NCBI RefSeq assembly: GCF_020382885.2
Contig: NC_058496.1
Coordinates: forward strand, 22,610,501 to 22,674,500
Direction: 5' to 3'
Source: Scatophagus argus
Lineage: Eukaryota; Chordata; Actinopteri; Scatophagidae
Length of the DNA stretch: 64,000 bases
In this document: piece by piece, positions 39,108 to 52,100 of the stretch
Position numbering within the stretch: position 1 is the stretch's first letter
Layout: the number at the start of each line of letters is the position of its first letter
Program-made: the position numbers and the translations under genes
Notes under the pieces: generated by a model
Databases searched by the model: none
Told to the model about the DNA's origin: nothing
The model's input: the letters and a program-made list of their open reading frames with translations, nothing else

Positions 39108-42100
39108 ATGGACACTGAGGAGATAAATGAACAATCGGTAAGCGCCTGCTTGTTTCGCTGTAATAGCAAAGCGGCTTACAAAAACTTACAACTAAGGGCC
39201 AAAAATTAGTATATCTGGCAGTGAGCCCAGAAAACTGCACATGAACAAAACTGGATGCCAAAATCTGCAGTGATTTCTGATAAGTAGACAGACCTTACTT
39301 ACTCAATATACTTTTAAAACTGTTTATCTTTCTAGGAAGGTAATAGTTAACAGTTTTAATTGTCACCAAGTCTAATCTTTCCTTATTTGCCGGTTGGCAT
39401 GCTTCAGGACCACTGCAGTTTTTCGCTATGTTTATTTTCAAATCTTTGATTTATTTAATGTCAAACTTTTTGTCAACCAGCAGGCAGGAGAGCACAGATT
39501 TTTTCCCACCGCTGTGTCAGAAGAGGAGCCGAATGAGGCCAGGAGAAAAAGCACCCTCAAGCAGATTTCCAATACAGTCTGTCTGACACCAGGACAGAAA
39601 CGTCCACAAAGACCAGATCTACAGGGGAGCCTCATCATTCGGAGCAAGGCTGCAGAGCAGTGAGATTCATGAATGAAACAAAGATTTTCGCATTTTCAGG
39701 AGTAAATGAGAGAGTTCTACTGTAGCCTCACTTACTACAGCCATGTGTTGTGAACATGTACTGTATCATTTTGCTTCAGGATTTACACTTCAGTTTAAGT
39801 TGAAGTGTGTTTTCTGCAAGAGAAGTCATAGTTGTGTTCCAAATATTGTCAAACCAAGTGGAAGGGCTTTCTTTGTTGAGTGTATGTACAAAGTTGGAAC
39901 GTGACATCAATCACATTTTTTTCAGATGGAATAATGCTGTGATGTTTTACTTTGCAGTTACAGAAACGGAAAAGAGGCCATGGGGACGTCTCAGTTTGAG
40001 AAGGCTGTGATCTGTTTCTCCAAAGCCATTACACTGAAGCCTAAACAGGTGCTGAACCAGATAACCACTGACACCTATGTACTGCCCAACTGGTGGTTTC
40101 TCTTTTCCTGTGTTCACCTTCATTCTATACCAATAACCAATAACAACTGCTGTTGTGTGTTTTAGCCTCAGCTGTATGTGAGCCAGGGGGAGGCCTACCT
40201 CCAGATGTGTGACTTCCAGTCAGCAGCAGCCTGTTATAAACGGGCCTGTCTCCTGGAGCCCGGAGCCCACAGCACACGTTTGGCTTTCATCTACTTTCTC
40301 CAGGTAAGGGTCTTCACATCACTCCTCTGTTCTGGCTGGGGCTTAGTCTTACTGTTATATGTACTCTAGCAATAAACCACCACTGAACTATGACTACAGG
40401 AAAACATATTACTGTGATCATAAAACAATGCATTATATAAAACTGTCAAGTGTGATGGTGTTATGTTAACCTTTTAGTTGATAAATTAGATCCTTTAGCA
40501 GTAGCAGAATAGATTATTTCTGTATTTATGGTCAAAAAAGATCTCGACCAATCAAGAGCAGAGCAATGAGCAAATGAAGAGACCTGAGCCAGTTTCCCAA
40601 TTGAGTTTGTGCAGAAAAAATGAAATTGTGTTGTAAAGGACAATTTAGAGCAGTTTTTAGCTTAAAAACGGGTGACTGAGCACTGATCTCTTGTGAATTG
40701 ATTTCAGTGAATTAAATCAAGGAATAGTGGAAGAGATGCAAATGTGATTTGAATGGTGAGCCTTCTGTTTCCTGTTGTCCTCAGGGCCAGTGTTTGTTGG
40801 ACCACGGCCTTTACCTGGAGGCTACCTGGATCAAAGCTTCTGAGGTGAAGCCCGGCTGCAGAGCCTACGAGGTCAGAAGGTCAGAAACAACCCATCCATC
40901 CATTTTCTATACCGCTTATCCGTCAGGGTCGCGGGGGAGCTGGAGCCTATCCCAGCTGACTACGGGCGAGAGGCGGGGTTCACCCTGGACTGGTCGCCAG
41001 TCAATCGCAGGGCCAACACACAAAGACAGACGACCACACACTCTCACACTCACACCTAGGGGCAATTTAGAGTAGCCAATTAACCTAATGTGCATGTTTT
41101 TGGTATTGTGGGAGGAAGCCGGAGTACCCGGAGAAAACCCACGCAGGCACAGGGAGAACATGCAAACTCCACACAGAAGGGCCCAGACCGGGATTCGAAC
41201 CTGGAACCCTCTTGCTATGAGGCGACAGTGCTAACCACTGCACCACCATGCCGCCCGTCAGAAACAACCTATATACAAAATGTTTTGCAGAGCTATGGTG
41301 TCATATTTCTATGGTATATGTAGTTGTACATATTGATATACTCATATGGGACACGTACTAATATATCATATATATACATCATATTTACAATCTACATTTT
41401 TTCATGGTTATCATTATAGTCTTGGTTCTAATTCACACACATGTTGTTCATTAATGTATTTTGTACCTTGTGTCTCAGCCTGGCCTGTCTGATAGCTGCA
41501 GGTAACCACTCTGAGAGTCTGATGCTGGTGAACAACTGGATGGTGACAGATACTCCCAACTCTGATCTTTACATCTTCAGAGCCCGGCTGCACAAACGGC
41601 TCAACCAGGTCACAACTACAGGGACATCTTGCTCTTTGAATGCCTAAATTAGGCAGTATATACTCTTTGCATGTCAGGCAGTTAGCTGCTGCTGTGAAGG
41701 ATCAAGCAGTTGACAGCAGAAAGATCTAAAAGCGCAGCGTTGTAAAGGAAGCCCAGGCGACAAAAAGTAACAAGGAAATCTTGAGTTTCTCCTTGTAAAG
41801 TAATTTCTAGGGTGAATAACAAAATAAAAAATTACAATTATAATAGTACATAATAGCAGATAATAACGATATCTTGCAGTATAATGTCATGACATGACAA
41901 TCTGGTGTATCTAAATATTTAGACTTTAGAAAAATTATTTGGTACAGACTGGGTTAGCACTCATGCTGAGCACTCATACATAAAGTTGCATGTAGTATGT
42001 TAAATATACTGTACTTACTGTAAACATACAATCAGTGGTCTCCCTTCTACCCAGATATCACAATGTTATGAAGACGTGAAGTCTGCATTGACACTGAACC

Positions 42101-45100
42101 CAGCGTGTCCGAAGGCCAGAGCCATGCTGCTGCAGCTGCAGGAAACTGCCGAATGGGCCAGACAAATGGCTGTGCACAGATCTTTGACTGGCCAGCTGCC
42201 TGAATCCCTCTGCATGATCAATATCGCTATAGAGAACTGCACAGACGACGGACGCCTCTACCTGTTCAGGTGAGTCCGACCAATATGAAACACAGACAAG
42301 CCGCAAGTAGAAAGTGTGGTGAAACCAGTAGAACACATCTCTCAATTACAAAGGAACTGCAAAGTTAACAAAATGTAAGAAAGTACTTAGATCTTGTACT
42401 TAAATAAAAGTAGCAATACCATAATGTGGAAATACTGTATAACAAGTGAAATCCATGCATTTAGTTTTTTTCCTGAGTGAAAGTAAAAAAAAATTAGCAT
42501 GAATAAATTAATTTTAGTGGGCCTCTTTAATCTGAACAACAGCCAAAAAACAGCTTTAAGTGTGAACATTTTGTTAGGCAGAACCAGCAACTGAGTTCTT
42601 TTTAGATTCACTCCATTAACAAAATTACCACAATTAAAAATATTGCTCTGTTAAATAACTTCTGCAGTACTTTGGGTCAGTCCGTAACAATTCAGTATAA
42701 TCAGTTCTTTTAAGTTCATTTCAGTTTAATGTTACCTTTTTGAGATAAATATGATTCTGTTTATTTTTGCTTAGATGTATTTAATGTCAATTCTGTTTCA
42801 TTCACTCATTCTCTGTCCATCAGAGCGAGTCTGTACCGGCAACTACATGTGTTCCAAGCAGCCTTCGACGATGCCGTCCGGGCCCTGAAGATGAGCGAGG
42901 AGGATGAGGTGGAGAAGGAGGTCGGAGGTCAGGCAGCTGCCAGAAATGAGAAGGACGAGCGTAATTCCATGGAAGAGGATGCAGAGCTCGAGCTGGTTCA
43001 CATTTACAATGATTCTGCTGTTGAGCGCTTCAGCAGAGGCCTCTACACTGAGGCAATTCGGCTTCTTAACGACACCATCAGTGTGGAGAAACGCCTGGCA
43101 GGCCTGTACCTGAACCGAGGAGGTGAGGCAAGAGACACTTGCTCTGTTAGTGAGTGAGTGTTGTGAATGTGTGTGTGTGTGTGTGTGCACTCGGGATCTG
43201 CTGCTGTGGGAACAAAATCCTAACTTATTGTTGTCTCTTTTAAACTGAAAGTCTGTAAATTCAGAAAAGACAAAGCATCTAATTTGACATTTGCGAAGTT
43301 TTTCCTTGTTGCTGAATGTACAGAACACAAAGTGTACGTATGAGATGAGGTGGCACTGAAACTGTCAGACAGGTGTAACCTGACAAACCTGATCAGCATT
43401 TCACCACAGTGCAGTATGAAGAACTTGTCCAGCCTTAGTAAATGAACAGGTTGTACTGTATCACCACTTTCCAATAACCATGAACCCTCGGCTGTGTTGA
43501 TTTTCTCTCTCTCTAAACACACGAGCGTAGAAATGATTATTGGTTGACAGAAAATTAACAACAGTTTTGATAATTGATTAATCATTAATAGGTTGTAGCT
43601 TCTCTTATGTGATTGGCTGAATTTCACTGTTTGTTATGGTTCTGAAGATCTTTAGGTTTTGGCTGTTTGTCGGATAAAGCAAGATATATGTCACTTTTGT
43701 CTGCGGGAAGTTGTGACGGGCATTTTTGTTTGTGCGTGTGTACCTGTGTGTGTGTTAGACTGTTTCTTTTTACAGAGTGAATTTTATTTAGCTCTGGCTG
43801 ACTACCAGCAGGCTGACGAGATGACGCAGCTTGATAACCCTGCTATCCTGCTCCGCCTCGCTGTCCTCCACAACACACTGGGTTCTTTCAGCTTCCGAGA
43901 TGGGTCAGGACCGCACAAACACATTTACACAGAGGAACCTATAGAGAAAGGTCTTCCAGTCTTGATCAGATGTTTTTTTGTGTGTATTTGTATGTCTGCA
44001 TCTACAGGAAATTCCGAGAGGCAGCTGAAATGTTTTCCTGGGCCATCCACTACAACCCTACAGTCAGTCAGTACTATAAGAACAGGTCAAAGGCCTTCCA
44101 AAAGCTGCTGAACTTTAAGGCTGCCAGACAGGACTTCGTCTGCATGCTGCTCCTGGATCCCACCAACGACGAAGTCAGAGCTTCATCTCACCCTCCAGAT
44201 CCACTGACATTGTCTTTGTGATTTTAATGACAATGATGTTTTTATTCAATGAGATGAACATAATTTTAACTTTTGCATGTCATGTTGAGTCCACCAGTAA
44301 GTGCAACCCAACAGTATTGAGATACTGATGCTATATATCACAATTTATAGCTGCATATTAATATTCAGTTTTTCTTCTATATATTGTGGATATTAATCCT
44401 TAGGTAAAAGCCCCTCATATAATGCAATCATTTAATGCAAAAGAGTCTATATGTGTAATGCAAACTTTGTGGTTTATTTCAGATAATGTGATTAAAATGT
44501 GATTCTGCATGCTGGCTATTCTGATCCAGATGTTTTCTCTGGTGTATTGTAGTAGTAAATTGTGTGTGTATGTCTGTGTATTTGTGCATGTAGGTGCCTG
44601 CTCTGCTCACGCATCTGTTCCCTCGCTGCAGCGTGTCAGATGTTTTGTTCAGTCGAGAAGGACAAGCAATGAGAGTTCATCTGATGAACATCATCCAGGC
44701 TTGCAGCTCTTTCGAACAACAAAGGTCAGCAACTTGAAAATTCCCTGAAAGACTGGTCACATGTGCTTTACACTGACAGACCTTGGGACAGATGCACTGC
44801 AGCTTAATGTTTTACAAGTTAAAAAATAATTATGTCTCTTCTGTACCTGGGAGATTCTGAGCGCAAGCAGTTTACTGCTGGTGCCAGCTGCAAAACTAGA
44901 TGACACTGAATATTTTTATCGACTCATTGTCAATGCATAAAGATACTTCCAAATTAAGACTGCCTGTAACTGCAGGGTAGTGACTTGTATTAATGTGTTC
45001 TCAGACCGAGTGAGACACTCCAGAAGATGACTCTGGCTGATGAGAGCATACCGAGCCAATCAGAGGAGCCATCTGAAGCAGTGGAGCTGAAGCTGTGTCT

Positions 45101-45161
45101 AAGCCAACAGCAGTTGCAAATAATTGATAATAGTCCTCTTCAGATATTTACAGAATATTAA
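39108..45161 (+). CDS. ttc16: TTC16-type tetratricopeptide repeat protein, copy 1
   Basis: Coding exons: 39108-39137, 39481-39659, 39958-40048, 40166-40303, 40785-40879, 41479-41608, 42055-42269, 42824-43122, 43759-43903, 44008-44173, 44594-44724, 45005-45161. They total 1776 nt, 591 aa, in phase throughout. After a short N-terminal tail, TPR helices run from about residue 68 (HYRNGKEAMGTSQFEKAV, then GEAYLQMCDFQSAAACYKRA) to about 495 (KFREAAEMFSWAIHYNP). An acidic insert EEDEVEKEV lies at about 317-325. Order and wording follow human TTC16 as I remember it. TPRs bind protein partners; the exact role of TTC16 is not known, but expression in ciliated tissue and the promoter X-box suggest a ciliary link (inference). 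Exon 5 uses the donor after 40879: the alternative GT at 40872 would put exon 6 out of frame. Exon 2 has a NAGNAG acceptor, so one glutamine is optional. Confidence 0.9.
40893..41256 (-). repeat. tRNA-derived SINE in ttc16 intron 5, unit 1
   Basis: Same family as 15155-15519 (minus-strand A box TGGTGCAGTGG, B box GGTTCGAATCC, tetranucleotide tail). It has a perfect 13-bp target-site duplication GTCAGAAACAACC at 40880-40892 and 41257-41269. The left copy begins exactly at the GT of the exon 5 splice donor. Confidence 0.88.
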
Positions 45162-46338
45162 TGAAGGATCACAATAACAGGGCTACTGTTGTTTATAGCC
45201 ATGTAATAAAACATTTCTGAAAGCATATTTAATTGTAAAAGAAATATTCTAAACAACTTCAAGATACTTATATAACTAGTGAGACAATATTTCAATTTTG
45301 ACAAAACCACATTTAAAACGTTTGAGTATGTGAATCTTAGTCTTTGCCTGTAAATGCTTAAAAAGGAGATTGCTGCATGCTTCGATTTGCAGCATGATAT
45401 AATTACCTCTTTAATTTTCACACATTTCATCCAAACAAATGCCATACTTGCTACCAAAAGCTATGTACAATTTGTGAGTGACAGTGAGCTATGAAATGTG
45501 ATTCTGACAACAATTCTCATTTGTGTGAAAGTCAGATTTTTATTTGATTGTATTGTAATGTCTTAATTCAAGTAGCAAAAAGATGCTAAAAGCAAATTTA
45601 TAACAGAAACTCAAAGATGACAAGTTGATCGTTTCTCATCTCATTTCCTAATGCCACAGCTACAAAGTGGATGTTGAGCTTTGAAACATAAGGTGATGTT
45701 GGCATGATGCTGAACTACAGATGTTCTTGTGTGTTGACTGTGGCAGGGTAAGAAAATGGTTTCGATTATTTCTAAATAAGTACAAAGCTGTACACCATAC
45801 TGATCCACACCTCACAAAGCACCACCCACCAGGTGGTCTTTCTGGAGTCCAGGATTTTAGATGCTCTTGAAAGTCTGTCTCAGAGATGATGGTGGCAATA
45901 AATTGATGTCTGAGTGTTGTGTTTTTGTATGCATTTCCCTTTGTTTCAGGACAGAATGATCCAAGTTTGATTTACTTGCTACACACATTGTGAATCACTT
46001 TCAACGATACCTTTTACACTGTGAGTTTAACCACAACAATGATTCTTTAACTCGCACTTATTGTTTGAACCTGGACAGTAGAGGAAATCATTCAGCACAA
46101 GAACTGCACACTCTTTTATGTGGACAAACTATAAAAATAAACTATAGGGACAAACATTACACATTGGACCTACATAATCTTCAAACACAAAGGATAAGAC
46201 AGCAGTGGTAACACTTTTCCAATATATGGTGGTACTATCCTTTAATTAGGATGTTATTACATACTGTAATCCAATAGGTGGCAGCACAGGCACAGTTTTA
46301 AAGTGAAGGCACTCAGTTTTGAGACCTAGAGTGAGGAG
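45162..46338. other. ttc16 copy 1 3' flank up to the duplication junction
   Basis: No coding exon recognised. It holds the 3' UTR with polyadenylation signal, then AT-rich sequence. Another AATAAA lies at 45897-45902. The small frame at 45990-46211 has no recognisable domain. Confidence 0.6.
45205..45210 (+). terminator. ttc16: Candidate polyadenylation signal of ttc16 copy 1
   Basis: AATAAA 44 nt after the stop codon; a second one lies at 45897. The matching signal of copy 2 is at 55209-55214. Confidence 0.55.
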
Positions 46339-46913
46339 TAAAAACTCAGTTTTTAATCTTCTGCATTGATTCAACCGGGACAATTCAACTGTCACTTACC
46401 TAACATTAGCTGTGCTCTGAAATGATGCCCTATTCCGTATACAGTGCACCATAACAGTCTGTCTTTTTATTTGAGTGTCTAAATGCTGAGTATGGAATTA
46501 ACACCATGTCTTGTGCTTCAGAACACACAAATGAATTAACTCTAAAAATATAAATGTATTTCATACATTTATATTTGAATATTATATATTTATAATCTAC
46601 TTGTTTAAATAACTACTAAATTTTCAGGAAATTCCCTGTTTTTATCTTTAAACATGTTTCTCTTCATACATAAGAAGCCAAAGTCAACCAAAGTTTTCAT
46701 TTTTACTTGTGCTTGACTCTTGCTGCTATAAGAGCATTCTTATGTGTTTCTTTATACTGTCACTGCAGTGGGCTTTGAACTCAAATGAATCCAGTGAGGT
46801 GTGTTTGGACAGCATGTGACGACATAAAACTGCTGATAAGTTCAAAACACATCGTCCAAAAGCTGTTGTGCTTTGAAGCATGTGATATTAAATCATCATG
46901 GCTGCTATCATAC

Positions 46914-48213
46914 CCCAAACCAGGAGGCCTGGTCAATGTCCAACCGCAGTCGAGGGTCAGTGATGCTGGTAAGTTCAGGGATGGTAGGAGAGCTGTATCC
47001 CAACACGAACCCAAAGCTCATGGGACCCAGAACAGACGCAAATGTGGCCAGGTATAAATTCTTGTTTTTCACTTTACTGTGGACAGAAAGAGGAACAGAT
47101 CAGACTGTAGGGGGTAAAGGTCAAAGGTCAGTGAGTTAAACATGGTCAAAAGACAGTTCATCTGTTTTTATATGAACTTTTGTGCATTAAAATGTCCTCA
47201 GTTAAAGAGTAGAATATTTTCATCTCTCTGACATTTAGAGGAGTGAAACTGTGATTTATATTCTGCCTTTGCTCTTTTTGTGTTGCACAGTAGCTACATG
47301 TTTTTAATGTTTTGGTATTGACATACAATGAAGTATGTTGTAGCAAAAATAATACTGACTTTTGTAAAGTGCTTTAAAGAAATATTTTAAACACTAAAAA
47401 TGATAATGTCTGAGGAAGGAATAAGTGAAGGAAAAGTGAAGGAGTACATCAACACACTGATCATGTGGTGGGGAAAAATTTGACTGAAAAATGTTCTAGC
47501 AAAAATGCTTTTTGATCAGCTCAATTAAGAAAAAATGAGCTTTTTATCAAGTAAAAATGTTAAAACCCAGTGTGCTAATCCGCTGCTTGTGTTTAATATC
47601 ATTAACTGTACATCTTTGGATTTTGTCTTGGATGTTGTGAAGGACATACTGTTATATACCGTTTAATTGGCTAAATGACAATACATTATATTATGCCACA
47701 TGTATTATTGCTGCATGATAAAGCAACTGTGTACAGACTGACTGCATCAAGATAATGATGTCACCTTGACAAAAAATAATACAGTCTTGATTGTTAACTT
47801 ATAAGACTGGGTGTTTAGAGTCTACTAATTGATTTTTATATTGTTTAGAAAGATACAAGGTAGACAAAGATAGATCGATAGATGAGTGCATTCAGATTTT
47901 TTAAACACGACAGCATTGCTTGCCTAATGGATGTGATGTAAAGCATGTCTTCTCCAGTAAAATGGCAAAAATTCACAAAACCGTCTGCAGTAATCCATGT
48001 TTGTATTTGCTTGATTGTTTAGCTCAAGATTAGTTTCTATAGAACTCTTGGAGTTGATTAGTTGATATACAGACCGCAGTTACACTGATCCGGTAATTGT
48101 ATTTGTGTGTTAACTGACCTCAGATAAGCATCCTGCTCAGACATGAGTCCTGTAGGGTCTTCATTTCTACTCTCCGCATCCAGCAGTCTACTCCTCTCGC
48201 TCTGGATGTCCAT
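46914..48213 (-). pseudogene. slc2a8: Orphan slc2a8 exons 1 and 2 (duplicated 5' fragment)
   Basis: Exon 1 copy 48119-48213 and exon 2 copy 46914-47076 keep the start codon, reading frame and splice sites of slc2a8. Exons 3-10 were not duplicated. The fragment would encode about 86 residues (through helix 1) before running into the 3' flank of ttc16 copy 1, antisense. It is an expressed-looking but partial gene. Alternatively its exon 2 donor at 46913 could splice over about 10.9 kb to slc2a8 exon 3 (acceptor next to 35996), giving a full-length transporter from a second promoter. Splicing to the first-unit exon 2 would break the frame. Confidence 0.85.
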
Positions 48214-48799
48214 ACTCACAGTAGTGCTTTCTGGTGTTTATTCTCTTTTCTTGTTCACCTTTTACATGGATCGCAGGTCAGGCAAGAATAAAACCTGAGA
48301 AAATCAACAGTGCCTACGGTACAAACTGGCAACCGTGAGGCCACACAAGGACGAAATCGATAGAACGGGATTATACAATATCACAGGTAGACCTGGAGTA
48401 ATCATCGGCCATTGTAGTTGTTAGAAGCTGACCAGTTAGTCATCGTCAGAGGAATCTAGCATTTTTGTTCCTCTACCGGCGGCCAACTTGCTTTGTCAAC
48501 ATTTCAGTCAGCTGACTACCGTATGTGTCCGTAATTTCCCATTTTCAAAATAAAGGTCTTTACGTAGCTGTTAGAAAGAGCCAAAGACCTGTGTGCACTT
48601 TCTTACATATGAACTACAAATGTGCGGTTTAAAGGCTGAAACACCCGACTGTCAAAAAGTAGTTCTGCATTCACATTTCTCACTGACAAGCTAAAGTAAG
48701 CCTCCATAAACTAAAGCCTTTTCTAGTAGTAAAACAGTTAGCTATCAACCATAACGTTACACGTTGAACATCATACATCATTGAAATACTTAAAAAAGA

Positions 48800-48834
<35 letters not shown>

Positions 48835-49122
48835 CTATTTAAAGTGTATATGTTTGGCACAACAATATTAACAGCGGTGAACCCCAAATCTTACATGGTT
48901 TGACGTTTTCTTTGCGGGGCCGAAACAGCGCCGGAAGTGACACGAAGTTCCCTCAAAGTAGAAACTCTTTGAGCGTTACGTATCGAAGTTGGTTTCCATG
49001 GTGACAAAACACGTTTGACGTTACCTAGCAAGTATAAAATTCAAGCAAAGCGAAATTTGGTCTACACAGAGCAAAAGTGACTAAAGGAATTGAAAAACCG
49101 CATCAGCCATTTAAACAACACA
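48214..49122. promoter_or_regulatory. Divergent promoter, unit 2
   Basis: Duplicate of 38202-39107 with the ETS core and the X-box (48992-49005) unchanged. Nearby differences from unit 1 include one base just right of the X-box (G in unit 1, T in unit 2) and one extra ATT unit in the run at about 48801-48832. Confidence 0.62.
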
Positions 49123-52100
49123 ATGGACACTGAGGAGATAAATGAACAATCGGTAAGCGCCTGCTTGTTTCGCTGTAATAGCAAAGCGGCTTACAAAAAC
49201 TTACAACTAAGGGCCAAAAATTAGTATATCTGGCAGTGAGCCCAGAAAACTGCACATGAACAAAACTGGATGCCAAAATCTGCAGTGATTTCTGATAAGT
49301 AGACAGACCTTACTTACTCAATATACTTTTAAAACTGTTTATCTTTCTAGGAAGGTAATAGTTAACAGTTTTAATTGTCACCAAGTCTAATCTTTCCTTA
49401 TTTGCCGGTTGGCATGCTTCAGGACCACTGCAGTTTTTCGCTATGTTTATTTTCAAATCTTTGATTTATTTAATGTCAAACTTTTTGTCAACCAGCAGGC
49501 AGGAGAGCACAGATTTTTTCCCACCGCTGTGTCAGAAGAGGAGCCGAATGAGGCCAGGAGAAAAAGCACCCTCAAGCAGATTTCCAATACAGTCTGTCTG
49601 ACACCAGGACAGAAACGTCCACAAAGACCAGATCTACAGGGGAGCCTCATCATTCGGAGCAAGGCTGCAGAGCAGTGAGATTCATGAATGAAACAAAGAT
49701 TTTCGCATTTTCAGGAGTAAATGAGAGAGTTCTACTGTAGCCTCACTTACTACAGCCATGTGTTGTGAACATGTACTGTATCATTTTGCTTCAGGATTTA
49801 CACTTCAGTTTAAGTTGAAGTGTGTTTTCTGCAAGAGAAGTCATAGTTGTGTTCCAAATATTGTCAAACCAAGTGGAAGGGCTTTCTTTGTTGAGTGTAT
49901 GTACAAAGTTGGAACGTGACATCAATCACATTTTTTTCAGATGGAATAATGCTGTGATGTTTTACTTTGCAGTTACAGAAACGGAAAAGAGGCCATGGGG
50001 ACGTCTCAGTTTGAGAAGGCTGTGATCTGTTTCTCCAAAGCCATTACACTGAAGCCTAAACAGGTGCTGAACCAGATAACCACTGACACCTATGTACTGC
50101 CCAACTGGTGGTTTCTCTTTTCCTGTGTTCACCTTCATTCTATACCAATAACCAATAACAACTGCTGTTGTGTGTTTTAGCCTCAGCTGTATGTGAGCCA
50201 GGGGGAGGCCTACCTCCAGATGTGTGACTTCCAGTCAGCAGCAGCCTGTTATAAACGGGCCTGTCTCCTGGAGCCCGGAGCCCACAGCACACGTTTGGCT
50301 TTCATCTACTTTCTCCAGGTAAGGGTCTTCACATCACTCCTCTGTTCTGGCTGGGGCTTAGTCTTACTGTTATATGTACTCTAGCAATAAACCACCACTG
50401 AACTATGACTACAGGAAAACATATTACTGTGATCATAAAACAATGCATTATATAAAACTGTCAAGTGTGATGGTGTTATGTTAACCTTTTAGTTGATAAA
50501 TTAGATCCTTTAGCAGTAGCAGAATAGATTATTTCTGTATTTATGGTCAAAAAAGATCTCGACCAATCAAGAGCAGAGCAATGAGCAAATGAAGAGACCT
50601 GAGCCAGTTTCCCAATTGAGTTTGTGCAGAAAAAATGAAATTGTGTTGTAAAGGACAATTTAGAGCAGTTTTTAGCTTAAAAACGGGTGACTGAGCACTG
50701 ATCTCTTGTGAATTGATTTCAGTGAATTAAATCAAGGAATAGTGGAAGAGATGCAAATGTGATTTGAATGGTGAGCCTTCTGTTTCCTGTTGTCCTCAGG
50801 GCCAGTGTTTGTTGGACCACGGCCTTTACCTGGAGGCTACCTGGATCAAAGCTTCTGAGGTGAAGCCCGGCTGCAGAGCCTACGAGGTCAGAAGGTCAGA
50901 AACAACCCATCCATCCATTTTCTATACCGCTTATCCGTCAGGGTCGCGGGGGAGCTGGAGCCTATCCCAGCTGACTACGGGCGAGAGGCGGGGTTCACCC
51001 TGGACTGGTCGCCAGTCAATCGCAGGGCCAACACACAAAGACAGACGACCACACACTCTCACACTCACACCTAGGGGCAATTTAGAGTAGCCAATTAACC
51101 TAATGTGCATGTTTTTGGTATTGTGGGAGGAAGCCGGAGTACCCGGAGAAAACCCACGCAGGCACAGGGAGAACATGCAAACTCCACACAGAAGGGCCCA
51201 GACCGGGATTCGAACCTGGAACCCTCTTGCTATGAGGCGACAGTGCTAACCACTGCACCACCATGCCGCCCGTCAGAAACAACCTATATACAAAATGTTT
51301 TGCAGAGCTATGGTGTCATATTTCTATGGTATATGTAGTTGTACATATTGATATACTCATATGGGACACGTACTAATATATCATATATATACATCATATT
51401 TACAATCTACATTTTTTCATGGTTATCATTATAGTCTTGGTTCTAATTCACACACATGTTGTTCATTAATGTATTTTGTACCTTGTGTCTCAGCCTGGCC
51501 TGTCTGATAGCTGCAGGTAACCACTCTGAGAGTCTGATGCTGGTGAACAACTGGATGGTGACAGATACTCCCAACTCTGATCTTTACATCTTCAGAGCCC
51601 GGCTGCACAAACGGCTCAACCAGGTCACAACTACAGGGACATCTTGCTCTTTGAATGCCTAAATTAGGCAGTATATACTCTTTGCATGTCAGGCAGTTAG
51701 CTGCTGCTGTGAAGGATCAAGCAGTTGACAGCAGAAAGATCTAAAAGCGCAGCGTTGTAAAGGAAGCCCAGGCGACAAAAAGTAACAAGGAAATCTTGAG
51801 TTTCTCCTTGTAAAGTAATTTCTAGGGTGAATAACAAAATAAAAAATTACAATTATAATAGTACATAATAGCAGATAATAACGATATCTTGCAGTATAAT
51901 GTCATGACATGGCAATCTGGTGTATCTAAATATTTAGACTTTAGAAAAATTATTTGGTACAGACTGGGTTAGCACTCATGCTGAGCACTCATACATAAAG
52001 TTGCATGTAGTATGTTAAATATACTGTACTTACTGTAAACATACAATCAGTGGTCTCCCTTCTACCCAGATATCACAATGTTATGAAGACGTGAAGTCTG

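Larger units (their letters stand above)
36098..46338 (+). repeat. Tandem duplication, unit 1 (10,241 bp)
   Basis: Direct repeat of 46339-56342. It begins in slc2a8 intron 2, about 100 bp upstream of exon 3, and covers slc2a8 exons 2 and 1, the divergent promoter, all of ttc16 and its 3' flank. Offset between units is 10,241 at the left. It drops to 10,012 after a SINE-containing 229-bp indel, rises to 10,015-10,016, and falls to 10,004 after two short deletions near 43170 and 43430. TAA occurs at both breakpoints and at the junction (36098-36100, 46339-46341, 56343-56345), a 3-bp microhomology. Confidence 0.96.

Noticed and set aside
40785-40871. ttc16 exon 5 ending at the first GT (40872)
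   Set aside because: Joining to exon 6 from there gives a stop codon within nine codons; the donor at 40880 restores the frame and the family-like sequence.
40893-41256. tRNA gene suggested by A and B boxes
   Set aside because: The boxes belong to a tRNA-derived SINE with target-site duplications and a non-tRNA body; no cloverleaf of normal length.
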